Positions 1 through 10,299 of a stretch of DNA of 64,000 bases are shown piece after piece. The translations under genes and the position numbers were made by a program. The notes below the pieces were generated by a model. That model had not been told where the DNA came from and ran no database searches. It saw only the letters and a program-made list of their open reading frames with translations. Within the stretch, counting starts at the first letter, position 1; each line of letters begins with the position of its first letter. The stretch spans positions 82,972,032-83,036,031 of the forward strand of contig CM073591.1 in NCBI GenBank assembly GCA_037074705.1, read 5' to 3'. This stretch comes from Zhengitettix transpicula (taxonomy: Eukaryota > Arthropoda > Insecta > Orthoptera > Tetrigidae).

Positions 1-1396
1 TTTAAATTGCTTTTTGTTTAGATTGTAATAATTTTAATTGATGTAACTTTATAAATGGGACACAACTTTCCTTTATCTTAAACGAATAGAGCAATTTCAA
101 CAAAATTTGACACATATATCACTTAAAATATAGGAAAAACTGTAAGGCAAAGACGCACTTCGCTCTCCTAGTGAAGGGTGATATAAAAATAATGCGTAAA
201 TGAACTAGATTGGTGACACATTCAACGTTTTTGGGGTAGCTGAGTTCAATGCTGACATTTCCATGCCAATTAAGTTTAGTCCGTCGCGGCATAGAGATGG
301 ATAATTGGAAAAATGGTCCACTGTGGTCCATATTATTGTCGAATCCACAGTTTTCTGTGTAGTTGAGATGAACAGGCAGTTATTGTACGCGATCAGTCCT
401 TATGTGTATGCGACGCTAATTATAAAATATTCAGAACGACCAAGAGATTAATGTCACATTAATTCATCATCCAGAATTATATAAATAAATACCCGGGAAA
501 CGTTGGACAATCAGCTATTAGTTAAATAAAGAAAAATTTCCTACCCATTATTCTTTATAGGTTTTTATATTTGATTTCTGATATTTACTGAGATCATGTT
601 TTATAAATTGCAATTTATTGAAATTTAAACAAAATTATTGAACTACATCACATAAAATAACATGGGAATAAATGTATAAAATATTACATTTACTAGGGTA
701 TGAGCATTAATACTGAAATGGGCGATAACCACAAATATTCTGCTCGCGCTCATTCTGGGGAGTATTTGTCACATTTTTACCCTCCCCAAAATTAAATAGT
801 CAAGTATGTAGTGTAAATTGGCGCGGGTTGTATTGAAAATAGTTAAATATAAAGTCGTAAATAAAATAAGATCTCCACAACTTGGTCGCTCAGGTCCGGC
901 GAAGATGATGAAACTCTGTTACTCAGAAGGCAGGTAGTAGAAACAGAAATCCGTCTAAGTCCAGATAACATGAAATATTTTAAAGTCCAGAGAAAGTTGA
1001 ATTTTTTTCTTAGTCCAAAACTTCTGACGTGTAGTTGATTCCATGAAAACACACACCCGACTGACCTTTTCTGTCCTTTACCACAGGTCTTTTATAGCGT
1101 TTTTCTAGAGTTTAACTTTGCAGTTGAGTATTAGAATTTACACTACAATTCACTTCATTGTCGCTTCCCATTATTAACTATTATTTTATAATACTCCGTA
1201 ATTTTTTTTACATTCTTGATGAATTGAGTCATAACTTGGAACTTCTATAATGAATAAAAATAATTAAAGTGCAGAATTTAACAGTAAAAAATAGATCTGA
1301 TACAAAATAAATAGTTTTCAATTGTAAACATTATAAATCAGTGGTTAAATACTCGATTTAAATAGATAACAGTTTAAAATTACGATTCCAGTGTCT

Positions 1397-1443
<47 letters not shown>

Positions 1444-2004
1444 CTTGAATAGTAGTGTGTTACCCTGGTAGGAGATTTTACAAAAGTTATTAAATATCGC
1501 ACGGAATATAATTTTAGAGAATGGACCTCACGACTCATTATATTAACGTAGATTAGAGTTCATAACAAATATGACAAAGACAATGTGCCGCCTTACTCAT
1601 CTGGGCTCATCTACATGATCTTTGGGACTTATTGCCTCCTCTCCATTCAACCTAAATGGCAGTCGCGCACCTGCAAAGTTAGTTATGGTAGGAGTAATTC
1701 CTTCATGAATTCAGTTAATCCGTTTTACATTAGATATCAGATGTCGGTTCTTTATGTGTTGTCTTTCTCGACAGTAATTGGAATCCAATTCCAATATATT
1801 TTTTTATCAAAGTTCAAAAGTTATTATTCATATAGAAAGAGTAGAGGAAACAAATTATCCTGGTAAAATGTTGAAAAGACGTATATCGACACTCAGATAT
1901 TATGCTCACAACTGAACTATAAAATTAATAATTTAATAGCGATTGAAATTGCATAGGTGTTATGAAAATAAATAATGTAAACGTGTTTATCATTAATTTT
2001 TTTA
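1..2004. other. No supported gene (left edge)
   Basis: AT-rich sequence. Short open frames at 119-331 (minus), 843-1052 (minus) and 1585-1866 (plus) show no recognisable domain, no convincing splice context and no match to other parts of the window. Only the TA microsatellite stands out. Confidence 0.6.
1400..1441. repeat. (TA)n microsatellite
   Basis: An uninterrupted TA dinucleotide run of about 42 bases. It is one of four long TA tracts in the window. Confidence 0.95.
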
Positions 2005-2500
2005 AGGTGTAGACAGGCTATATATAGGGAAATACACATAATGGTAACTGCCCTCATATAGCATAGGAAAAGGAGTGAAAGGGAGGATGCGGAAAGGTAA
2101 GGCAAGGTAGCCAACGGTTAACTAGGACCCCCGGCCTATGGTTTAAGGATCCTACCCGGCAATTCGCCTAAAAGTGATGCAGGGAAAACCCGAGAAAAAC
2201 GTGCATCAGGTAGGTCGGACATTTGGTACTTGTCCCACGGCATTCCGATGGCGGGAGAGGGGTTTTCTGTGGGGTCGCAGCTTTCCCCTCGCCGTGCCTT
2301 GACCAGTTTAGGAGGCAACTGGCAGACTATTCCAATGGGAACAGAGAACAGCCCTTACCGTATGCCCAAGGTCTGTGACCCCGGAACATACACCTCTCTA
2401 AACAGGCCGGGTTTTCTCCAAAAATTGAGAGAGGAAAAGGCATCCCCAAAGGTAGCCACATCCGTTTCCCCTACAAGGTTCCTCGAAGACAAGGGCGTCA
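2005..2500 (+). repeat. A-B-C repeat, copy 1 (longest)
   Basis: Unclassified interspersed repeat, named here from its three modules. Module A (about 2005-2165) starts aggtgtagacaggc and contains gatgcggaaaggtaa, ggttaactagg and tggtttaaggatcctaccc. Module B (about 2166-2345) contains gtgatgcagggaaaa, gcatcaggtaggtcgg, acttgtcccacggc and gaccagtttaggaggcaact. Module C (about 2346-2500) contains tgtgaccccggaac, acacctctctaaac and catccccaaaggtagc. Other copies lie at 4788-5025, 20836-20935, 36312-36845, 44018-44525 and 58012-58285. It is clearly richer in GC than its surroundings. No transposase or reverse transcriptase motif is seen. An open frame on the minus strand (2136-2318) recurs in the copy at 44 kb, but that may only reflect DNA similarity. 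Confidence 0.8.
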
Positions 2501-2712
2501 TAAATTCGTTCCGACATTTGCCTTATATATTGGTTAAGTATTTTGGGAACTATATGCAAGTTTCTTTCTTCCAGTACTTAGGACTGATTTTTAATTGTAA
2601 CACTCCTATGAAGGTAACGGCACATTTCGTTCATTAATTTTCCAAAAATCCCCAGTGTTATCTACTTGCCACATTATAACTATATGTTTGATTTTAATAT
2701 ATTTATATTTAT

Positions 2713-2736
2713 ATGTGTGTGTGTGTGTGTGTGTGT
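2713..2736. repeat. (GT)n microsatellite
   Basis: GT dinucleotide run of about 24 bases. Confidence 0.95.
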
Positions 2737-3111
2737 TTATTGTTTCAAGTTGATAATACAACGCTTACGACTGATTTTAAAACTGGAATTGTAAAACTAG
2801 TGAAAGAGTATTTGTTAAAATCTTTAGACTATTAATTTTTAGTTGAGAAATATGGAAGATTATGCATCCCATCTGAACTAAGGGGTTTTTACTCATTTAC
2901 ATTATTTTCGAACAAAAAAATGATAACTTTAAGAATTAGCTTACGAAGACGTTAGAGGGGTATAATTGATTTGACTTACAAATATCTTTAGCGTAAAGCC
3001 TCAAGGCATCATATTAGAAAAATTAAATAAAACAGGTACTATATAAGTAAAATACAGTAGTACTCTGTTTTAGAAATTGAAACGTAATAAACAAACGGAT
3101 ATAGTATTGTA

Positions 3112-3480
3112 ACGTCGGACGTTCCTCAAGCCCAGTAATTGGACAATTTCTTTTTCTAATATTTATGAACGACTTGGCGAATAATCTAAAATTGGAAGTC
3201 GGACTTCGCGAAAGGAAACATTATCTACTGAGAGATAAAAACCGATCACGATATATATTTTTTGTATTCAAAGAAGGCCTCGACAAGGGATAGTTTCAAC
3301 TAAATAGCTGACAGTTATATTTATGTAGAAATTAATACTTCCTGAATAAGCATGTAATGATGAAACCAATGGTGAATAATCAAGGATAGTTGAAAATTAA
3401 TAGCAAGAAAACAAAATTTTGTTTGCAAAAATTAACTCGTATGTAACTTATGTGGAGAACAAATTTCAAAAAGTATGTAC
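3112..3480 (+). pseudogene. Degenerate LINE reverse transcriptase fragment
   Basis: A broken reverse transcriptase piece. One frame gives DVPQA and the next gives VIGQFLFLIFMNDLANNL, together matching the conserved GVPQGSxxGPLLFLIxxNDL block (domain 4). Further down, KINSKKTKFCL near 3390-3430 corresponds to the LNxxKTK block (domain 6). The catalytic YADD block is not recognisable. Stops and frameshifts are frequent, so this is an old copy. An 89-base part of it is repeated at 3833-3922. Confidence 0.7.
3297..3385 (+). repeat. Direct repeat, copy 1 (within LINE remnant)
   Basis: The segment beginning caactaaatagctgacagtt matches 3833-3921 with only a handful of differences over about 89 bases, in the same orientation and 536 bases apart. 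It lies between the domain 4 and domain 6 blocks of the reverse transcriptase remnant. Confidence 0.8.
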
Positions 3481-3832
3481 ATTCTTCTATTATAATCTTA
3501 TGTTGGAGCAGCGCGGTGATCGAGTTGTGAGAATAACGTTGTAAGTCATGTTGCGCAAAAATGGTAATATTTAACGTAATATAGCATTATTGAACAGACT
3601 GTAAGATGCATGCCTTGTCCCTTTGTACCAGACCCTGCTCACCGCGGGTAGCTTATATGTGAGGTGGGCTGCATTGTGGAAGGAGCGTTCATTTTATGTT
3701 TGTTAAGAGTAGATAATACACAACGAGGTGAAGTGTAAATGTATGTATCTGCACTTATCTAGCGTAGCAATATTGCCTTACTATTCTGGAGGATTCCTTC
3801 AATCACAATATTTCGCGTTTTTTAAAATATTC

Positions 3833-3921
3833 CAACTAAATAGCTGACAGTTATATTTATGTAGAAATAAACACTTGCTGAATAAACATGTAATGATGAA
3901 ACCAATGGTGAATAATCCAGG
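3833..3921 (+). repeat. Direct repeat, copy 2
   Basis: This is the second copy of the 89-base segment at 3297-3385, also starting caactaaatagctgacagtt and ending near aatggtgaataatc. The sequence after it (ggaatggtaatgatt) no longer follows the first copy. It is either a local duplication or a piece of a second LINE insertion. Confidence 0.8.
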
Positions 3922-4787
3922 AATGGTAATGATTATGAATAACGGCACCCATTGTGCCCCACGAAATGCTACTCCCCAGTTGTATTTGAGAGGTAAAGCG
4001 TAATAAATCAGAATTATTTCCTTATGAGCTACAATGTTTCTTTGAAAAAAAAATTGGAAATTTTTTGTATGTCACTTAAGTGCCTGAAAATATTGTAAAA
4101 TATATTCTGTTCCAACACGTCTCTAAAGGGGCAGCAATCTTCGTCTTTCGCCTGATTAGGAACTTAAACAGAAATACGCTATTGTTAACTCCAAAATTAT
4201 CTTCGCAGATAGAGTTGTAATTTTTTTTATCAGCGGACAAGATGTGTACCAAAAACATTGGAACGGTGTAAGGATGAAATTCTTTCCTTATTAAAACCGC
4301 ATCAAACGAAGAGATACAATCCCATCTTACTGACTTGCGATATTCCATAAGTTGGTTGCTACTAGAGTGCGCAAACCTTTGTGATGTATGTGTTTCATCA
4401 GTGCTCCCTCCCGTCCCTTAATCTCCGCCATCGACGAAGACGCGTGCTATAGTTGTGGTAGCTAAGTTGCACCTCAGACTGAGATATTCAGATAATTATC
4501 TGAGACATTCAGATTATTGTCAATGATTCGCTAAGTCATATACGACAATCATTCGGAATGGGATGCTCAATAAGGATCAATGTTGCACTTTTACCTTTTG
4601 AAACAACGATATATGCACAAAACCCATATGTGTTTCCTTGGCATGAAATTCCTATCGCACAGCTCAACAAGTTGGCGATTAACTTATGCTTGTTATGCAT
4701 CATTTAGACGTAAAAATCTGATCACGCTGCCCTCTTCCCAGTTTGATAATGTTACCGTAAGAGCAGCAAACATAGAACTATTATGAG

Positions 4788-5025
4788 GTGTAGACAGGCA
4801 ACTCCCCTATTGTAGCATAGGAAAGGTATTTGAAAGGGAGGATGCGGAAGGGTAGAGGTAGTTAGCCAATGGTTAACTAGGGCCCCCGGGCTATGGTTTA
4901 AGGATCCTACCCGGCAATTCGCCTTAAAGTGATGCAGGGAAAGCACTAGAAAAAACCTGCATCAGGTAGGTTGGGCATTTGGTACTTGTCCCACGCCCTT
5001 CCGATGGTGGTGGAGGTGGTATTTG
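4788..5025 (+). repeat. A-B-C repeat, copy 2 (A plus part of B)
   Basis: This copy starts with the same boundary as copy 1 (aggtgtagacaggc) and runs through module A into B as far as cttgtcccacgcccttccga. It then breaks off into unrelated sequence, so the end of B and all of C are missing. The shared left boundary of copies 1 and 2 suggests a true element end there. Confidence 0.8.
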
Positions 5026-7013
5026 TGCAAATACTCCTTCTGGCGGGGTTTTAAAACTATAGCACCAATAATATTGCTTTTTGGAAACTGCCCCTATAAT
5101 TCATATCAACTCGCAAACCTGACATTCAAATGAAAAGGAAATACTTTTATCTAACTCAAATATATTATATAACTACTAATTACGAAATTATAAGAAATCT
5201 CGAAAGTAACTGATCAACTGTTTCAATTATTTTTGATTTCAGCTTTGTCATGTTGAAATGCCTATTACCTTAATGGTGTATAACAACCAATTAATTTTAT
5301 TATAGTAACGCCAAAATCGAAGAATTTTTACAATATTTCACGACGGTTGTGGATACCCTTATGAGAGCCAAGAATTTATTCTCTGTTCTTCCCTTAGCTG
5401 TAACGACGCGTTATCTCGCACGTTCGCGATCTCTTGCTGAGCACAGCTCCGTCAGAACGGATATTAAACGTCGTGTGCCGTTCCAAAGCTTCCAGGGCCA
5501 TGATCTTTATTGTAGCTATGTAGCAGCGTTTTTACCTCAGATCTAACGGCGCAAAGAATGGCCCGTACGTGTACGAGGACAACCCATAATGTAATAAAAA
5601 TTGTCTTGGTTTCGCTACTATATTTCATCAACTTTCTAGCAGTTTAAAATTTCATGTTAATTCAGATTTCATTTTCTCAGTCTTCTATTTCCAAATGATT
5701 TCAAGTAATTAAAATTTGTCTCTTTCTATTGATCTCCAAGGGTGTGTAAAGTGTCATGTGATACAAGATTCGTAACTTATAGATAATTTCTTAGTAATAA
5801 CGTGAAATGAGTAATTCAGTACATTGATATTACAGGCTTTACTAACATTTAAATTTAAATTTAGATAATTTTATGCTTAGACTATTCTTATCAACGTAAT
5901 ATTTCAGCAAAAACAACCAGTACTTCATACTAACTACGTAAAAATATGTTCAATTTTAACTGTCCATGAATTGCTCTACAGAAAAGAATGAGTGGCAAAT
6001 CATAAAATTGTGACGTTCACATTTGAATTAGGTTAATTATCTCTTAATTTCTTAACGTTGGCTGGAAGTTAATTAAAAACATTTACTCCTGCATCTCCAA
6101 TACTTTTTGTGCAAGTGCGGAAGGCTTTAATTTTATGTGTAAATATCATGTGTTTCTTGTATTGAACGGTTGTATATCAGAGTTTGTATCAAATTATTGA
6201 TAGCAAATGTCATCGATGAATAAAGAAATTGACACGAGAGATTAACTATACTTAATTTTTTGTAGAGTCGTCTACTAATGCACGATATTTCAACTTACTA
6301 ATGAAATAAGTTAAAAGAATTAATTTTACCTTTAACAGTTTTGGTATGAGTCACTGAACGCTGCAGCTGTGTTCAGAAGGTTCTCTCAACATGTAACGTT
6401 TCCACTTTCAAATGTGTAGAATCCTTGAAGGGGAACTAAATCTTAAAAGCATCTTACAATTGTGCGATTTGTGAGGATAATTTGGTTAGAAAAAAATTAA
6501 ATAGGGAGTTAAGAGACAGACAATTGCGGAGAGGGTTTCGATATTGCTGTTAGAATAATGTGAGTAGTGATTTTTAGTCCACTTCACCAATTAGTAGAAG
6601 TAATGAGTTTTATGTTAAATTTAACGTTGCTGAGTGAGTGTGAGAAATTATTAGTATCAATAAAGAAGTAAGAGTTAGTGAATCCATACGGATCGGAGAT
6701 TCAATTAGTAGGAAAGAAAACTAGCGAACATGATAAATTTAGTGTAGAATAGTTTTAGTTAATTTTTAAGTTGTGGGAGATGGAAAATCGAAGAAATATG
6801 CAGTGGGCTTGTTCAGTATAGATAAGGTTTTGAAGTGAAATGTGAATTAGCCAATGTACTTGAGCTGCCCCTATGCAGAGTTTTGGGCACCCCTTGTTCC
6901 CGATAACAAAAATAAAGGAAATATATGAAACCAGAATACTGCGAAATCAGCTTGCTAACTTTCCAGCCGAGTTACTTCAACGAATACTGTAATGTAAATG
7001 TAAACATTTGTTC
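5026..7013. other. No supported gene
   Basis: Nothing recognised. The frame at 5349-5546 is short and lies in a slightly more GC-rich patch (about 5345-5580) whose origin I cannot tell. Confidence 0.55.
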
Positions 7014-7124
7014 CATTGAGTCGGTCCCGGTTCGAAAGAGAAACTTTCGTCAAATCAGTCCCCTGACAAAGAAAAAATGAGTTCCCATAATAAGTCGCTA
7101 ATAACCAAAACTGTTGATTCGACT

Positions 7125-7127
<3 letters not shown>
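7014..7127 (+). repeat. tRNA-derived SINE, 5'-truncated
   Basis: The B-box-like ggtcccggttcgaa is followed by a tail region (gacaaagaaaaaatgagttc, cccata, agtcgctaataacc) that matches the tail of the SINE at 55.2 kb nearly base for base. It runs directly into a long (TA)n tract, which may have grown from the SINE's simple-repeat tail. The 5' half is missing. Confidence 0.7.

Positions 7128-7187
<60 letters not shown>
7128..7187. repeat. (TA)n microsatellite after a SINE
   Basis: A TA run of about 60 bases, the longest in the window, starting exactly where the truncated SINE at 7014-7127 ends. Confidence 0.95.
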
Positions 7188-7189
<2 letters not shown>

Positions 7190-7541
7190 ATTCATAGTAC
7201 TTCCAGCGAATTACACGGGCAGTGCGGAAGCAATCTAATAAATCGTTGACGATGTTAGGAGAAAGATTGACCGAATCTCTGAATCATAGTCACATGCAAC
7301 TGCGAATTATTAGAAACTAAAACGTTATATAAATCTGGAGGCTATCTAGGCAGAAAACTTAAAAATGTCATCTCCGGAGCGTGATATTGTTTAAATTTTT
7401 AAGTTCCACCTCAGGTGTATTTCTTGATTACGCTGACAGATGGCACAAGTGATCGAAGCCAATATCAGTAACACATGTTGGTTAATGCATATACCACTGG
7501 GACCAATCGTAAGGTTAATTTATTTATAAAATATAAATTCT

Positions 7542-8449
7542 TTATTTATTCTTCCAAATCAATTTCATCCCCTTCAAAGTAATCCACGTCCGATAAAACT
7601 CACTTTTTCCAACGCTTTTCCAGTCCTCGAAACAGTCGGAATAGTCTTTTTCCGGTATAGCCTTCAAGACCTTTTTCGATTCGGTTTTTATCTCCTCAGT
7701 CGTGTCAAAACGCGTCCCTGCATTAGCCTTTTGAGTTTGCTGAATATCCAGAAGTTGCACGGAGCCAAATCAGTCGAATACGGTGGTTGCGGAACGATAT
7801 GAGTCGAGTTTTTGGCAAAAAAATGTCGCGAAGAACCAATGCAGTATGACATGGTGCATTATCCTGATGAAGGAACCAAGAATTGTTCGCCCATAATTCC
7901 GGCCGTTTCAGACGAATAGCTTCACGCAAACGACGCATAACGCTCAAATAATAATATTCTTTGTTGACAGTTTGGCCCGGCGGAAGGAATTCATAGAGCA
8001 CCACACCACGGAAATCAAAGAAAACTGTCAACATGACCTTGATTTTCGGTCTTACTTCACCTTTTGCACGATATTCGTTGGATTGGTCGGTGGTTTCAGG
8101 GTCGTATGCGTAAATCCAAGTCTCGTCTCCTTTAATGATGCATTTCAAATGGTCGTGATAGTCAGACAGCAAAGTTTCACACTCATCAACGCGACGCTTT
8201 TTTTCCAAAAACTTGAGCGATTTTGGCACCAATCGAGACTTGACGCGATTGAGACACAAAACATTCTTCAAAATGATTTGGGCTGAACCAAATGATATTC
8301 CAACACTATCAGTAATTGTCCATCGACGATTTTCAAGCACCAAATCATTGATTTTTTGGACGTGGCCCTCGTCGGTAGACGTTTATGGTCGTCCAGAGCA
8401 TTTGATGCAAAAATTTGATGCAAGTTCTTTGCTCAACAAAATCACCCAT
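7542..8449 (-). pseudogene. Decayed mariner transposase (element 1)
   Basis: This is a remnant of a Tc1/mariner cut-and-paste transposase read on the minus strand. The N-terminus starts at 8449 with MGDFVEQRTCIKF, a typical mariner opening. It then jumps to GRP and STDEGHVQKIND, so most of the helix-turn-helix DNA-binding domain (about 60 residues) is missing. The long open part (8343-7723) carries the first catalytic Asp in GDETWIYAYDPET and the second in LHQDNAPCHTA. A seven-base T run (7817-7823) shifts the frame just before the third motif. In the shifted frame this reads PPYSTDLAPCNFW, so the position where mariner has Asp (DD34D) is Asn, codon 7754-7756. A further shift lies before the C-terminal WKSVGKSEFYRTWITLKGM, which ends at 7542. 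With an N-terminal deletion, several frameshifts and a lost catalytic residue, it is inactive. Terminal inverted repeats could not be placed with confidence. Confidence 0.9.
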
Positions 8450-8870
8450 TGCAAAAATCGAAAAATTCACTTTTGGTTGTTTACAAAAACACGTGTAACT
8501 CGGAGATAATTAAACCTTTTAACAAACAGACGCTTGTCAAATATTATAGACAGTCCTACCAACCTAGAAAAAAAATTTATCTGCCTTCCTAATATCCGGA
8601 AGTTTGTAAATGACCATTTCACCTTACTTTTTGATCACAGTGGTATTCCTGACCCCATTGAACACTTCCGGTTACTGTTGTTCACTGAACACAAACTTTG
8701 CATGAATAAAAGATATAAAGTAATGCCGTGATATTACAAAGGCTTTAAACGTTGTCACTACGTGTATATCATCAACGGGACACAGATACTACGATCGTTC
8801 GTGGAAGCGTTCAGCTTGATAATAGTTGTATTGTGTCTCACAAACTCTGCCAGAGCTTCTTCAGAATACG

Positions 8871-8924
<54 letters not shown>

Positions 8925-9639
8925 GGTAACTAGTGTGTTTTTTAATATTAGTAATCTGTCAGTTAAATGTTAACCTGAGCATCTTTGCTCACCTCTGAAT
9001 ATAGAATGCGACTGATAATGTTATAATAATAATAATTATTATTATTATTGTGGGAATAAATGTTTAAAAATTAAAGGCAAATTGTTAAAGGCCTATTTTT
9101 TATTTACAACTTTATTGTACGTCATTATTTTATACTTATCAGGAATTTGTAATTTTGTTAAAAACTTTTTCAATTACGATATTCTAGCATGCGTTTTCCC
9201 AGTTATACAGAAATTATTCCCTGATATTCAATTATCCACCAATTTTCCCTTGTAATCCCTTGTTTTTCAAAGACTGAAATATGCAGTATCATGATTCCAA
9301 TGAAAGTAACAAAATTCAGAACATGTCTTGACTAAATTAAGCCATGTTCCAAGGTTTTAAACCAGAGCGTTAATTAATATCTTTGCCACACTAAATGAAG
9401 AATAAATAATAATATCAAAAATAATTATCGAAATATGTATGTGAAATTGTTCGAAGCAGAGTTTCTTTTTCTAAGTGTATTCATTTATTTCAAAGTAGTC
9501 AGAAAATTATAATTTTTCACAAAAATACTTCACTGGTATCCTAAATAATTTATTTTACACATCATCTTTTGGCCTACAGTTGTCCGTATTCGTCCTAATC
9601 TTCCCTACATTTAATAAAATATTCTCCATGCGTACTAAA
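8450..9639. other. No supported gene
   Basis: Beyond the mariner 5' side the sequence holds a TA microsatellite and AT-rich filler, with an (ATT)n-like patch near 9030. No domain is recognised. Confidence 0.55.
8872..8922. repeat. (TA)n microsatellite
   Basis: TA run of about 50 bases. The open frame across it (8752-8973) is translated microsatellite (a Tyr-Ile run), not a gene. Confidence 0.95.
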
Positions 9640-9856
9640 TGATCTTGAAAAAGTTATATGTTGTTCCATACTAAGTACATAGTTCAATTTATAAAATTAT
9701 CTGCATGTTGATAACACGTCGTTTAATGGACTTCCTGTTATAAATATGCGGTTAATTTGATAAACTGAACTATGTACTTTGTACGAAACATCATATTACT
9801 GTATAAAGATCTTTTATTGTACGAAACATCATATTACTGTTTAAAGATATTTTAAT
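9640..9856. repeat. Imperfect hairpin with a 38-base tandem duplication
   Basis: The left arm (9640-9695) contains ctaagtacatagttcaattt and the right arm (about 9762-9815) contains aaactgaactatgtacttt, its inverted match. The arms extend imperfectly through the gatctt words at 9644 and 9808. The outer part of the right arm is duplicated in tandem: gtacgaaacatcatattact at 9781-9818 and again at 9819-9856 with two differences near the end. It could be a small decayed MITE. Confidence 0.6.
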
Positions 9857-10299
9857 AAATATTAGGAAAAACGTTGATGTAAATTAGTTTATTTAGAATA
9901 GCAGTTACTGTTATAATGTTATTTACTACAACATTTATCCACCAACGGTCAGATCAACCTAAATTCTTTATAAGAATATAATTAACACGTAATCTTATAA
10001 AGATAAAATGGGGAAAATTTATCCTATCGTATTATTCATTTTCCAATTAACTTCACGCTATAAATGTTATATTCTGTTGTATTAGTTTGGCGTATGTTCA
10101 TAAGAAGGGTACGTGGCTCTTGAAGGAAAGATGTAAGACTTTGGCACCCTATCGTACTATACGACACTTTATGGCCTCCTGGGTGAAGACTACACGCCTC
10201 GGTTCGTTCCAAAGTCTATAAATCCAGATTGCGTCCGTCCATCTGCAACAACAGCTATCTCTGTGTTCGGTACGCAGATGGCTTCCGTACGCCAAACTC

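Noticed and set aside
5349..5546. 65-residue open frame in a GC-raised patch
   Set aside because: No domain, no splice context and no start context that would set it apart from chance.
7972..8509. Plus-strand open frames opposite the mariner
   Set aside because: These are shadows of the minus-strand transposase, which has the catalytic motifs.
8752..8973. 73-residue open frame with a long Tyr-Ile run
   Set aside because: It is a translated (TA)n microsatellite.
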